A stretch of DNA of 64,000 nucleotides from assembly GCF_035918155.1 (NCBI RefSeq), contig NZ_CP109327.1:1798001-1862000 (forward strand), written 5' to 3'. Below are positions 48,736 through 57,455 of this stretch, piece after piece. The notes beneath the pieces are model-generated. The model worked only from the letters and a program-made list of their open reading frames with translations, was not told the DNA's origin and searched no databases. Origin of the DNA: Streptomyces sp. NBC_01591. GTDB taxonomy: Bacteria > Actinomycetota > Actinomycetes > Streptomycetales > Streptomycetaceae. The translations under genes and the position numbers were made by a program. The stretch's first letter is position 1. Every line of letters starts with the position of its first letter.

Positions 48736-49896
48736 TCAGACCAGGTAGGCCGGCGTGCTCACGGGCAGAATAAATCGGAACTCCGCGCCGCCGCCGGGGC
48801 CGCGGCCGACCGTGATCGTGCCGCCGTGCGCCTCGACGATGCCCTTGACGATGTAGAGGCCCAGGCCCGTACCACCGCGCTTGCTTCCCCGCCAGAAGCG
48901 GGTGAAGACACGGCCCATCGACTCCTCGGGGATGCCGGGGCCTTCGTCGCTCACGGTGACGGCCGTTCCCTTCTCGTCGCTCTTCGCGGGTGCGGGTGCG
49001 ACTTCAATGGTGACGGTTCCCTCGCCGTGGCGCACCGCGTTTTCCAGCAGGTTGCCGAGCACCTGGTCGACTTTGTCCGGGTCGGCCCAGACGGCGGGCA
49101 GCGGCTGGCAGGTGCGGACGAGGAAACGGTCGGGGGTCTGGCCGCTCGCAGTGAGGGCCTGGATGTGGCGTTCGACGGCGGCGGAGAGGTCCACGGGCTG
49201 GCGTCGCAGCTCCAGGCGTCCGGAGTCGATCCGGGAGATGTCGAGCAGCTCGGCGATGAGCCGGGTGACCCGGCCCGCGTCGGCGTCGACCGTCTCCAGC
49301 ATCAGGCGCTTCTGGTCGTCGGTGAACCGCTCCCACTTGGCGAGTAGGGTCGCGGTGAACCCCTTGACGGAGGTCAGCGGGGAGCGCAGCTCATGGGCGA
49401 CCGTCGCGATCAGCTCGGCGTGGCTGCGTTCGTTGCGGCGGCGGGCCTCGGTGCCGCGCAGCGAGATCACCACCCGGCGCACCGGGCCGGTCGGGCGCTC
49501 GCGCACGTAGCGGGCGGAGACCAGGACCTCGCGGCCGCCGGGCAGCAGCAGATTGCGTTCGGGCTGGCCGACCCGGGTGGCGAGGCCGTTGTAGGGATCG
49601 GTCAGGGCCCACCAGCGGCGGCCCTTGAGGTCCTCCAGCGGCAGTGCGTGCTCCAGGCAGCGGCCGAGGGCGGCGGCCCGGGGCACCGCGGTGATCCGGG
49701 CGGCGGCGGAGTTGAAGCAGATGACCCGGCCGGTCTCGTCGGCGACGACCAGGCCGTCGGGCAGGTCGTCGGGATCGATCCCCAGGTCGACGAATCCGGG
49801 CTCGGGGCTCTCGGCCGCGTCGTCCGCCTCGCCGGCGGATTCGGCGCGCACGACGGCCGCATGTGTCTCGCGCGGCCTGCTCATGCCGACAGCCAT
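48736..49896 (-). CDS. PAS-domain sensor histidine kinase
   Basis: A 386-residue kinase without evident membrane segments. A PAS domain covers about 40-140 (DLPDGLVVADETGRVICFNS). The HisKA phosphoacceptor His is in LIATVAHELRSPLTSVKGF (about 165-183). The ATPase domain shows DKVDQVLGNLLENAVRHGEG (N box), VSDEGPGIPEES (G1) and RGGTGLGLYIVKGIVEAHGG (G2). No response regulator gene lies adjacent, so the partner is unknown. An ATG at 49884 is an alternative start. It lies between pheS and a SpoU-type methyltransferase on the same strand. Confidence 0.9.
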   Translation of the reverse strand: MAVGMSRPRETHAAVVRAESAGEADDAAESPEPGFVDLGIDPDDLPDGLVVADETGRVICFNSAAARITAVPRAAALGRCLEHALPLEDLKGRRWWALTDPYNGLATRVGQPERNLLLPGGREVLVSARYVRERPTGPVRRVVISLRGTEARRRNERSHAELIATVAHELRSPLTSVKGFTATLLAKWERFTDDQKRLMLETVDADAGRVTRLIAELLDISRIDSGRLELRRQPVDLSAAVERHIQALTASGQTPDRFLVRTCQPLPAVWADPDKVDQVLGNLLENAVRHGEGTVTIEVAPAPAKSDEKGTAVTVSDEGPGIPEESMGRVFTRFWRGSKRGGTGLGLYIVKGIVEAHGGTITVGRGPGGGAEFRFILPVSTPAYLV

Positions 49897-49985
49897 ATCC
49901 CGTACCCCACCTCTCGAACCGGTGCAGTGGGCCCCCGAGTTCGCCACCCTACTAGTCGTCGGTGACGCAGCGACACCCTGTGGTG

Positions 49986-50816
49986 TCACCGCGGGCGCTG
50001 GGCCCTCGCGGAGGCGTACAGGCAGACGGCCGCCGCCGTCGCGAGGTTGAGGCTTTCTGCCTTGCCGTGGATGGGCACCCGTACGACGGCGTCGGCCAGC
50101 GCCCGGGTCTCCTCCGGCAGGCCCCAGGCCTCGTTGCCGAAGACCCAGGCGGTCGGGCCGCCCATGGTGCCCGCGTCCAGCTCGTCGTCGAGGTCGTCCT
50201 CGCCCGCGCCGTCGGCGGCGAGGATCCGTACGCCCGCCGCCCTCAGCCCCTGCACGGCCTGCTCGACCGGGACACCGACGGCGACCGGCAGATGGAAGAG
50301 CGAACCGACCGAGGCCCGGACGGACTTGGGGTTGTAGAGGTCCACCGAGGCGTCGGTGAGCACGACGGCGTCGGCGCCCGCCGCGTCGGCGCAGCGCAGC
50401 ACCGTACCGGCGTTCCCGGGGTCGCGCACATGGGCGAGGACGGCGACCAGTTTCGGCTTCGCGGCGAGGATCGCGTCGAACGGGGAGTCGAGGAAGCGGC
50501 AGACGCCGATCAGGCCCTGCGGGGTGACGGTCTGCGACACATCGGCGAGCACATCGCCGTCGGCGAGGTGCACCCGGGCGCCGGCCTCGTGGGCGGCGGC
50601 GACGATGTCGGCGTACCGCTCGGCCGCCTCGACGGTGGCGAACAGCTCGATCAGCGTCGGCTCGCCGTCGCTGCCGCGGTGCTCGGCGGCCTCGCGCACG
50701 GCCTGCGGCCCCTCGGCGATGAACCTGCGCTCCTTGCCGCGGAAGTTGCGCTTGGCCAGCCGCCGGGCGGCGGTGACACGCGGCGATCGCGGGGAGATCA
50801 GTTCGGGGGTGCCCAT
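49986..50816 (-). CDS. SpoU/TrmH-family RNA 2'-O-methyltransferase
   Basis: A 276-residue SPOUT methyltransferase. An N-terminal substrate-binding part (about 10-105) is followed by the knotted catalytic domain with motif 1 RDPGNAGTVLRCADAAGAD (about 130-148), motif 2 WVFGNEAWGLP and motif 3 VRVPIHGKAESLNLATAAAV. It likely methylates a ribose in rRNA or tRNA; relatives confer resistance to peptide antibiotics or modify 23S rRNA. Position beside rplT fits an rRNA role. The nucleotide target cannot be read. Confidence 0.9.
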   Translation of the reverse strand: MGTPELISPRSPRVTAARRLAKRNFRGKERRFIAEGPQAVREAAEHRGSDGEPTLIELFATVEAAERYADIVAAAHEAGARVHLADGDVLADVSQTVTPQGLIGVCRFLDSPFDAILAAKPKLVAVLAHVRDPGNAGTVLRCADAAGADAVVLTDASVDLYNPKSVRASVGSLFHLPVAVGVPVEQAVQGLRAAGVRILAADGAGEDDLDDELDAGTMGGPTAWVFGNEAWGLPEETRALADAVVRVPIHGKAESLNLATAAAVCLYASARAQRPR

Positions 50817-50879
50817 GGTCGGCGGCGAGCCTCTCTGCGTACGGAGGGGACGGACGTACGGAACGTGTCGTGCAACGCA

Positions 50880-50914
50880 CCGGACCCGCAGACGGCGAGC
50901 GCCTGCGGGTCCGG
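50880..50914 (-). terminator. Terminator of infC-rpmI-rplT
   Basis: CCGGACCCGCAG pairs perfectly with CTGCGGGTCCGG around an 11-base loop, 28 bases past the rplT stop. Confidence 0.85.
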
Positions 50915-50941
50915 CTCAGAAGACAGGAAGTGCGACCTGGA

Positions 50942-51325
50942 TCAGGCGGCCTTCGGGGCGTTGACGTCGCTCGGGAGGGCCTTCTGGGCAACCTCGACGA
51001 GGGCGGCGAACGCGTTGCTGTCGTTGACCGCGAGCTCGGCCAGGATCTTGCGGTCCACCTCGATGTTGGCGGCCTTCAGACCCTGGATGAGGCGGTTGTA
51101 CGTCATGCCGTTCTGGCGGGCAGCGGCGTTGATGCGCTGGATCCACAGCTGACGGAAGTCGCCCTTGCGCTTCTTGCGGTCGTTGTAGTTGTAGACGAGG
51201 GAGTGGGTGACCTGCTCCTTCGCCTTGCGGTACAGGCGGGAGCGCTGGCCCCGGTAACCGCTGGCCTGCTCGAGGATTGCCCGACGCTTCTTGTGAGCGT
51301 TTACTGCCCGCTTGACGCGTGCCAC
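50942..51325 (-). CDS. rplT: 50S ribosomal protein L20
   Basis: A 127-residue ribosomal protein of the large subunit that binds 23S rRNA early in assembly. The start [20 protein letters not shown] and the segment [20 protein letters not shown] are diagnostic. The GTG start has AAGGAG 7 bases upstream. It is the third gene of infC-rpmI-rplT; in Bacillus L20 regulates this operon through its leader. A short hairpin lies just before it. Confidence 0.96.
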   Translation of the reverse strand: MARVKRAVNAHKKRRAILEQASGYRGQRSRLYRKAKEQVTHSLVYNYNDRKKRKGDFRQLWIQRINAAARQNGMTYNRLIQGLKAANIEVDRKILAELAVNDSNAFAALVEVAQKALPSDVNAPKAA

Positions 51326-51344
51326 TTTTTAACTCCTTGTAGCG

Positions 51345-51370
51345 GGGCCGTGGTTGGACTCACACGGCCC
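51345..51370 (-). promoter_or_regulatory. Hairpin upstream of rplT
   Basis: GGGCCGTG and CACGGCCC form an 8-base stem in the 109-base rpmI-rplT gap, ending 9 bases before the AAGGAG of rplT. It could modulate rplT translation or act as a partial terminator. Confidence 0.4.
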
Positions 51371-51434
51371 GGAAACGAATTGGTCCCGGTCTGAGTCGAG
51401 CTCGCCGCCCACGGGTTCACCGCGGGCCGTGAAC

Positions 51435-51629
51435 TCACTTGCCGAGAAGCTTCTTGATCTTCTTGGCGTCGGACGGAGCCACTACGACCGTGCCGGTCAG
51501 CGAGCGGGTCTTCTTGGACGACTTGTGCTCAAGAAGGTGGCGCTTGCCGGCGCGCTCACGGAGCACCTTGCCGGAGCCGGTGATCTTGAAGCGCTTGCTG
51601 GCACCGCTGTGCGTCTTGTTCTTCGGCAT
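51435..51629 (-). CDS. rpmI: 50S ribosomal protein L35
   Basis: A 64-residue basic ribosomal protein. [20 protein letters not shown] and the final KIKKLLGK are typical of L35. It lies between infC and rplT in the conserved order. Confidence 0.96.
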   Translation of the reverse strand: MPKNKTHSGASKRFKITGSGKVLRERAGKRHLLEHKSSKKTRSLTGTVVVAPSDAKKIKKLLGK

Positions 51630-51749
51630 CGCGCCGTTCTCTCCTCGTCAGTGGCGCCCCTCGCGGTGCGGGCACCGGGCAGCAGGGGCGTCAGATCTTG
51701 GTGGGAATTCCGGGGAGACCCGGGGCCGCCTGGATGGCGGCCCCTGAGG

Positions 51750-52403
51750 TCAGGCCTCGGAAGGTGTCTCGGCCGGAGCCTCGGGCTGCGCTTCGGCAGC
51801 CTCGTCCGCGGCCTCGGCGTCGGGGGTGGAACCCTGACGCCCCGCCTTGCGGGCGGCCTGGGCCTCGCGGGCCTCGGCCATGGCTTCGGTCTTCTTCTTG
51901 TGCGGGCCCAGAACCATGATCATGTTCCGGCCGTCCTGCTTCGGGTTGGACTCGATGAAGCCGAGTTCCTCCACGTCCGAAGCCAGACGCTGGAGCAGTC
52001 GGAAGCCCAGCTCAGGGCGGGACTGCTCACGACCACGGAACATGATCGTGATCTTGACCTTGTCGCCCTGCTTGAGGAACCGGACGACGTGACCCTTCTT
52101 GGTGTCATAGTCGTGCGGGTCGATCTTCGGCCGGAGCTTCATCTCCTTGATGACCGTGTGCGCCTGGTTCTTGCGCGCCTCACGGGCCTTCATGGCCGAC
52201 TCGTACTTGAACTTCCCGTAGTCCATGAGCTTGCACACGGGCGGACGGGCGGTCGCCGCCACCTCGACCAGGTCGAGGTCGTACTCCTGTGCGAGTTCCA
52301 GGGCCTTGGCAAGCGGAACAATCCCGACCTGCTCGCCGCTGGGACCGACAAGTCGCACCTCGGGAACGCGAATCCGGTCGTTGATGCGGGGCTCGGCGCT
52401 GAT
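51750..52403 (-). CDS. infC: Translation initiation factor IF-3
   Basis: IF-3 controls start-codon choice and prevents 70S reassociation. The N domain contains [20 protein letters not shown] and the linker-C domain [18 protein letters not shown], then [19 protein letters not shown]. About 35 residues of Ala/Glu-rich tail follow the core, more than in E. coli. I place initiation at an ATC (52403): AGGAGG lies four bases upstream, and the protein beginning [11 protein letters not shown] aligns with other actinobacterial IF-3 starts. No ATG or GTG in frame is well placed. The length is then 217 residues. A structured leader precedes it. Confidence 0.93.
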   Translation of the reverse strand: MSAEPRINDRIRVPEVRLVGPSGEQVGIVPLAKALELAQEYDLDLVEVAATARPPVCKLMDYGKFKYESAMKAREARKNQAHTVIKEMKLRPKIDPHDYDTKKGHVVRFLKQGDKVKITIMFRGREQSRPELGFRLLQRLASDVEELGFIESNPKQDGRNMIMVLGPHKKKTEAMAEAREAQAARKAGRQGSTPDAEAADEAAEAQPEAPAETPSEA

Positions 52404-52700
52404 GGATCCTCCTCGGTAGCACCACGCGGCCGCCTGGCGGACAGCCACGTAACGTCTGTTTCGTGAGACCAACCGCACCAGTGCAATAAAAATGCCCCGG
52501 ACGGGACACAGGCGGGGCTCCTGGAACAACCGGAACCACCGCGGTCAACCGCGGGGCACATCGGGCGGTCCCATCGTCCGTACGGAACGATGGTCACCGC
52601 CTGACCGGATGACCCGCCGTCCTGCAAGGACAGCCAGGTGGGAGATCGGAGCCTCCACTTGTGGGCCGGGCACATAGCTGCCCAGCCGGTCGTTACACAA
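52404..52700 (-). promoter_or_regulatory. infC promoter and structured leader
   Basis: A possible promoter has TTGTGT (52700-52695), an 18-base spacer and TATGTG (52676-52671), giving a leader of about 260 bases. Within it are a near-perfect palindrome CCATCGT-CCGTACGG-a-ACGATGG (52571-52593), a CCGCGG-tcaa-CCGCGG hairpin (about 52538-52553) and the attenuator-like terminator nearer the gene. This layout suggests autoregulation by IF-3 or L20. No gene is encoded in the leader. Confidence 0.5.
52486..52518 (-). terminator. Attenuator-like terminator in the infC leader
   Basis: On the minus strand GCCCCG (52518-52513), a 13-base loop and CGGGGC (52499-52494) are followed by ATTTTTATT. This is an intrinsic-terminator shape, unusual for this GC-rich genome, about 85 bases before the infC start. 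Confidence 0.6.
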
Positions 52701-52791
52701 GGTTAGCAGCTCCCCCGGGCGTACGCTAACCAGCTCTCGCCCACCGCTCCCGCGGGCGGGACGGCATGGGCGTGCGCCTATCGTATGGCGC

Positions 52792-53154
52792 ATGAGTGAC
52801 GCGACCCCCACCAGTGATTCCCCCGGCTTCGACGACATGGCCCGCGACATCGCGGAGGTGCCCGCGGTCGAGGTGATCGTGACGGTCGCGGTCAATCTGA
52901 TGAGCGCCGCCGCCGTGAAGCTCGGGCTGACCGAGGACGGCGACGAGCACAAGGACCTCGACGAGGCCCGCAAGCTGGTGCACGCGCTGGCCGGCCTGCT
53001 GGACGCCAGCGCCACCGAGATCAGCTCCTTCCACGCGGCCCCGCTGCGGGACGGCCTGAAGTCGCTGCAGCTCGCGTTCCGCGAGGCATCGCTCGTACCG
53101 GACGAGCCCGGCCAGGGCCCCGGCGAGAAGTACACCGGCCCCGTCTTCGGCTGA
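52792..53154 (+). CDS. DUF1844-family protein
   Basis: A 120-residue cytoplasmic protein with the DUF1844 core: DIAEVPAVEVIVTVAVNLMS then AAAVKLGL, followed by DLDEARKLVHALAGLLDA. Function is not established, but from memory it sits beside infC across actinobacteria. It is divergent to the infC operon. The conserved N-terminus supports the ATG at 52792. Confidence 0.85.
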   Translation: MSDATPTSDSPGFDDMARDIAEVPAVEVIVTVAVNLMSAAAVKLGLTEDGDEHKDLDEARKLVHALAGLLDASATEISSFHAAPLRDGLKSLQLAFREASLVPDEPGQGPGEKYTGPVFG

Positions 53155-53190
53155 GCCCCGCCCCGCTGTCCCCCGAGGTTCCACGAGCAT

Positions 53191-53227
53191 GAGAGCCCCC
53201 GCCCATTCCTTCCGGGCGGGGGCTCTC
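53191..53227. terminator. Bidirectional terminator
   Basis: GAGAGCCCCCGCCC pairs perfectly with GGGCGGGGGCTCTC around a 9-base loop, between the convergent DUF1844 and SseB-like genes. Confidence 0.88.
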
Positions 53228-53231
53228 GCGC

Positions 53232-53960
53232 TCAGCGGGTGAACAGGGGCTCACCCGGCGCGGCGGCGTCGGCCGGCAGCAGCGCCAGGTCCAGGCCGCG
53301 CACCAGGCGGGCGCGCAGGACCTCGTCGGCGGCCAGCACTTCCGCGACCCGGCGGGCCGCTTCGGCGGGGTCGGCGCCGGGTGCGAGGACGAGGGCGAGG
53401 GTGCCGTCGGCCCGGCCGGGGCCGAGGTGGGCCCGGAGGACCGCGGGCTCGGCGGCGACGGCGTTCCGTACCGCCGAGGTGACGGCGGGGTCGTCCAGCG
53501 GGTCGGCGCTGGTGCGGCCCTCGGCGAGGGCGAGCAGTGCGGAGCCGGTCAGCTCGAACGCGACCGGGCCGGCGAGATCGAGGACGACGGTGTCCGCCTT
53601 CTCGTGCGCGGCGGCCTGCAGCGCCTGGTGCAGGGGTACGGCGACGGGGCGTGCCTGCGGATCCCAGCGGGCCAGCGAGGCGGTCGAGGTGAAGGCGGGC
53701 AGGGCCCGGCGGTCCCCCGCCTGGAGGGTGGGGACCGCCATGTCACTGGTCTTCTCGCGACGCAGCCCTTTCTCGTCCTCCTCCACCTCCCCGAGCACGG
53801 CGACGACCGGGACGAGGAGCCGGGCGCCCTTCAGGGCTTCGAGTACCGGGCCGATGGCCTTCCGGTCCTCGGCCCAGGCGGCCAGTGCCGCGGTGAGTGC
53901 CGGGTCGGCAGTGCCGTCGTCGTCGGAGTATCCGGGGTCCGGAATGTTCTTCTGCGCCAC
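53232..53960 (-). CDS. SseB-family protein
   Basis: A 242-residue soluble protein with an SseB N-terminal domain pattern: GPVLEALKGARLLVPVVAVL, then DMAVPTLQAGDRRALPAFTS. The C-terminal half is rich in Ala and may hold a second related domain (VRNAVAAEPAVLRAHLGPGR). Role unknown in actinobacteria. The ATG start begins MAQKNIPDPGYSDDDG, a typical acidic N-terminus of this group. Confidence 0.8.
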   Translation of the reverse strand: MAQKNIPDPGYSDDDGTADPALTAALAAWAEDRKAIGPVLEALKGARLLVPVVAVLGEVEEDEKGLRREKTSDMAVPTLQAGDRRALPAFTSTASLARWDPQARPVAVPLHQALQAAAHEKADTVVLDLAGPVAFELTGSALLALAEGRTSADPLDDPAVTSAVRNAVAAEPAVLRAHLGPGRADGTLALVLAPGADPAEAARRVAEVLAADEVLRARLVRGLDLALLPADAAAPGEPLFTR

Positions 53961-54108
53961 GGGGCGAGCCTAGTGCCTGGGCTTTTCCGACCTGCCGACA
54001 GGTCGGGACCGGCCGGGTCTCCTCGGCCGGGCCCGGCCGGGTCCGTATCGTCCGTACCCGGCCGCCGGGACCGCTCGGGCCCCGGTGACGACGGGTGAGG
54101 AGCCGACG

Positions 54109-54822
54109 GTGGATCTCGACGCGGCACTGGCCGCGGCGGTGGAGCCGCTGCTGGCCGATGCGGGTGCGGTGAGGGTGTCGGCCGCCGTGCTGGACACCGG
54201 GAGCGGGGCACGGGCGGTCTACGGGGGCGGCGCGTTCGACACCGCCAGCGTCGTCAAGGTCGACATGGTCGCGGCACTGCTGCTCATCGCCCAGGACGAG
54301 GGGCGCGCGCTCACCGCCGTCGAACGCGGCCGCGCCGCCGCGATGATCGAGCGGAGCGACAACGCCTCCGCCACCGCCCTGCTGCGGGCGATCGGTGGCC
54401 CGGAGGCGCTCGACGCGGCCTATGAGCGCCTGGGCCTGACCGGGACGACGGCGGCGCACGCATGGGGACTGACACGGACCACGGCGGCGGACCGGCTGAC
54501 GCTGCTGCGGGCGGTGTTCGGTACGGAGTCGGCGTTGAGCGAGGAGTCCCGTGCGTATCTGCGCGGGCTGATGGGGCGGGTCGAGGCCGGTCAGCGGTGG
54601 GGTGTGTCGGCGGCGGGCGACGGCTGGGCCCTGAAGAACGGCTGGATGCCACGGACGACGACCGGGCTGTGGGACATCAACAGCATGGGCCGGGTCCGGT
54701 CCGGCGGGCGTACCTGTCTGGTGGCGGTGCTCTCGGACGGGCAGCGGACGAAGGAGTCGGGGATCGCGCTGGTCGAGGGGGTGGCGAAGGCGGCGGTGTC
54801 CGTGCTCGGCGCCGCGCGGTGA
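54109..54822 (+). CDS. Class A beta-lactamase-like serine hydrolase
   Basis: A 237-residue protein with the class A fold. The SxxK motif is in TASVVKVDM (about 46-54), SDN in IERSDNASATALL, and the KTG equivalent is KNG in WALKNGWMP. No signal peptide is visible, which is unusual for penicillin-binding or lactamase enzymes. A few related Streptomyces proteins act on other beta-lactams or esters. Start at the GTG with GAGGAG 6 bases upstream; a GTG at 54085 in frame is less likely. Confidence 0.82.
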   Translation: MDLDAALAAAVEPLLADAGAVRVSAAVLDTGSGARAVYGGGAFDTASVVKVDMVAALLLIAQDEGRALTAVERGRAAAMIERSDNASATALLRAIGGPEALDAAYERLGLTGTTAAHAWGLTRTTAADRLTLLRAVFGTESALSEESRAYLRGLMGRVEAGQRWGVSAAGDGWALKNGWMPRTTTGLWDINSMGRVRSGGRTCLVAVLSDGQRTKESGIALVEGVAKAAVSVLGAAR

Positions 54823-54835
54823 GCGGGGCCGGCTC

Positions 54836-56032
54836 TCAGCCCCGTACGGCGGCCGGACCGCGGCCCCTGCCGCGCCAGAGCACCACGGCCAGGGCCAGCA
54901 GAACCGCTCCGAGACCGCCCGCGCCGGCCGCGAGCCAGCCCGCGGGGCTGCTTTCGTGATGCTCGGGGGCGGGGCCGGGGCCGAAGTACCGCTTCCGGTA
55001 GCCGGTCTCGGCGGTTTCGGCGCGCAGACCGGCGGGGCGGAGCGCGGCTCCCGCCTCGATCGCCGCGGCGGGGTCGACGATGCCGTACCCGCGGGCGTCG
55101 TCACGGCCGGAGGACGGGGCGCTGCGGGCCGTGTCGGTGAGGAGCTTCTTGATCTGGGCGGGTGTCAGTCCCGGGTGCGCGGCGCGGACCAGTGCGACCG
55201 CGCCGGAGACGAACGCGGAGGCGGCGGAGGTGCCCCACTCCACGTAGTACTGGAGGTCGGGCGCGGCGACGACGATGTCGACCCCGGGTGCGCTGACGGT
55301 GGCGTACCAGCGGCGGGTGGAGAACGCGGCGTGGGTGCCGTACCGGTCGACGGCGGCGACCGCGATCACGCCGGGGTAGGCGGCGGGGTACGAGATGTGG
55401 TCGCCCTTCTCGCCCCCGTTGCCCGCGGAGGCGACGACGACGGCCCCCTTCTTCAGCGCGTACTGGATGGCGGCGTCCTCGCCCGGCTCGGGGTGCGCGG
55501 ACTTGCTGTCGTCGCCGAGCGAGAGGTTGATGACGTCGGCGCCGTGGTCGGCGGCCCAGCGGATGCCGTCGGCGAGGGCTGTACCGCGTGACTCCCGGGC
55601 CTTGGCGCGGGCCGGGTCGGAGGCTTCGAGGATCACCCGGACCGGGAGGATCTTCACCTCGGGCGCGATGCCGAGCACGCCGTCGTCGCGCCCCGCTCCA
55701 TGGCCGTGACCTGCGATGATTCCCGCCATCGCGGTGCCGTGCCGGGCCCAGGAGCGGTCGCCGCGGCGGGCGCCGAAGCCGATCATGTCCTTGCCGGGCA
55801 GTACTTGGCCGGCCAGATCGGGAAGGCTGCCGTCGACCCCGGTGTCGACGACGGCGACGGTGATTCCCTTGCCCTTGGTGGTCTGCCAGGCCTTGTCGGT
55901 GTGGAGCGCCCGGAGGCCCCACTGCTGGTCCCGGATGGCGTCGGCCCTGGCCGGTACCGCGGGCAGGAGCGCGAACGCGGTGGCGGCGCAGACCGCGCCG
56001 AGGGCGCGGTGGCGGCGACTGCGGCGGCTCAT
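54836..56032 (-). CDS. Mycosin-type subtilisin-like serine protease
   Basis: A 398-residue S8 protease with an N-terminal signal peptide and a C-terminal transmembrane helix (about 372-390) followed by basic residues, the mycosin arrangement. The catalytic triad is Asp in VAVVDTGVDGS (about 60-70), His in ARHGTAMAGIIAG (about 96-108) and Ser in WGTSAASAFVSGAVAL (about 268-283). It is a membrane-anchored extracellular protease. Mycosins usually belong to ESX/type VII loci; none is in this window. Its start overlaps the preceding gene by four bases. Confidence 0.9.
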   Translation of the reverse strand: MSRRSRRHRALGAVCAATAFALLPAVPARADAIRDQQWGLRALHTDKAWQTTKGKGITVAVVDTGVDGSLPDLAGQVLPGKDMIGFGARRGDRSWARHGTAMAGIIAGHGHGAGRDDGVLGIAPEVKILPVRVILEASDPARAKARESRGTALADGIRWAADHGADVINLSLGDDSKSAHPEPGEDAAIQYALKKGAVVVASAGNGGEKGDHISYPAAYPGVIAVAAVDRYGTHAAFSTRRWYATVSAPGVDIVVAAPDLQYYVEWGTSAASAFVSGAVALVRAAHPGLTPAQIKKLLTDTARSAPSSGRDDARGYGIVDPAAAIEAGAALRPAGLRAETAETGYRKRYFGPGPAPEHHESSPAGWLAAGAGGLGAVLLALAVVLWRGRGRGPAAVRG

Positions 56033-57273
56033 TCCGGCTTCTCCGTGAGGTCGGTGACGGTCCGGCGCAGGCCGCGCTCGATCCGGTCGGCCAGGCCCTT
56101 GGCCTCGTGGCCGAGCCCGGCCTGGGCGGCAGCCGTCGTGGCGTCGGCGACCATGGCCTTGTCGGCGGGCTGCGGGTCGGTGACGGTCCGCCCGTCGGCG
56201 AAGCCGGACACGGCGAACACGACGACGGGCACCTCGGTCAGTACGTGGACGGTCCAGCTGGCGCGCTGCCGGTCGCCGAATCCGGCGGCGACGGTGCCCT
56301 TGACGGGGTAGGTGCGAGGCATCAGGTCGGTGCGCCGGCCGAGGTGCTGGCCGGTGAAGCGGGTGCTCAGCGCCTTCATCGCCGCCGCGTCGCCCTCGGT
56401 GAAGATCAATCCGACCGTGGTGACACTGCTGCTGGTGGCGTCGGTGTAGGTGGCGCGGAGCAGGCGTTCGCAGCCGACCGGGCCGAGTGTCCGGGCCAGC
56501 AGCGGGTCCAGGGCCGCCCGGCAGCCGCCGTCCGGGGCGACGGCGATCCGGGTCCAGACCCGGTCGGCGCCGCCGGGGCCCGCTCCGTCACCGGTCAGCG
56601 TGCGGGGGAAGAGGGTGTCCACGGGGACGCTGTGCCAGGCCGAGCGGCCCACGGTGTAGCTGCTGTGGGCGGCGGCGTCGGCCGAGGAGTCGCTGGTGAG
56701 CCAGGCGCCGGTGGCCGCGCCGCCGATCAGTCCGAGCCCGAGCACGACACAGGCGGCGGCGGTCGCGGTCCTGGCGGGGTGACGGGTACGGATCGGGCGC
56801 AGCCGGGTGGTCGTCTCGGCGGGTGTCTCGGGGTGGGGAACGCGGTACGGCTGCGGCGGCTGCTGGTACGTGTACGGGACCGGGACGTGGGGCGGGGCCG
56901 TTCCCGGGCGCGGGGTGAGGTCCACGGCGCCGACGGGCCGCCGGCGGGTCGCGACGGGCGGCCGCTCGGGGCGCGGCGGGGCAGGGACGGCCGGGGCGGT
57001 GGCGGGTGCGCCAGGGGCAGGGGCGTCGGGGGCAGCGGCCGGGGGCACGGGCCTCAGCCGGGCCGTGGTCTCCACCGGCGGGACTGCTGCCGCGGGCGTC
57101 CGGGCCGTGGTCTCCACGGGTGGAACGGCCGCCGTGGGCGGTGGTGTGCTCGGGCGCATCGGAGTCGGAGCGGGTGTGCCCGCAGAATTCGCCGCAAGGT
57201 TCTTCGCTGGAGGCACCGGAGGCGGGGTCGTGGGGCGTGGCGGAACAGGAGCGCGCTGCGCCTCGGTACTCAT
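56029..57273 (-). CDS. Membrane-anchored protein with Pro-rich N-terminus
   Basis: A 414-residue protein. Residues 1 to about 160 are a cytoplasmic Pro/Ala/Thr-rich tail with a repeat of AAVPPVETTAR. A single hydrophobic helix (about 168-192) precedes an extracytoplasmic domain of about 220 residues with two Cys (GGCRAAL and VGCERLL) that could form a disulphide. I do not recognise the domain. Its stop overlaps the start of the mycosin gene (ATGA), so the two are translated together and may work together at the cell surface. The ATG at 57273 has AGGGGG upstream. Confidence 0.75.
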   Translation of the reverse strand: MSTEAQRAPVPPRPTTPPPVPPAKNLAANSAGTPAPTPMRPSTPPPTAAVPPVETTARTPAAAVPPVETTARLRPVPPAAAPDAPAPGAPATAPAVPAPPRPERPPVATRRRPVGAVDLTPRPGTAPPHVPVPYTYQQPPQPYRVPHPETPAETTTRLRPIRTRHPARTATAAACVVLGLGLIGGAATGAWLTSDSSADAAAHSSYTVGRSAWHSVPVDTLFPRTLTGDGAGPGGADRVWTRIAVAPDGGCRAALDPLLARTLGPVGCERLLRATYTDATSSSVTTVGLIFTEGDAAAMKALSTRFTGQHLGRRTDLMPRTYPVKGTVAAGFGDRQRASWTVHVLTEVPVVVFAVSGFADGRTVTDPQPADKAMVADATTAAAQAGLGHEAKGLADRIERGLRRTVTDLTEKPE

Positions 57274-57455
57274 CCGCCCCCCTGGTCCCATTCCGTACCG
57301 CGCGCGGATCGACGTCACAGGCAGGCCCGTTGGTTGCCGCGTGCCGTCACTCTACGGGGTGGGACGGCCCCGGCGGGAGCGGGCCGCCGCGCCCTGGACG
57401 ATCTGCGCAGATCATCCCCCTACCCAGCGGTACGGACGTCTGGCAAGCTGCGGCC

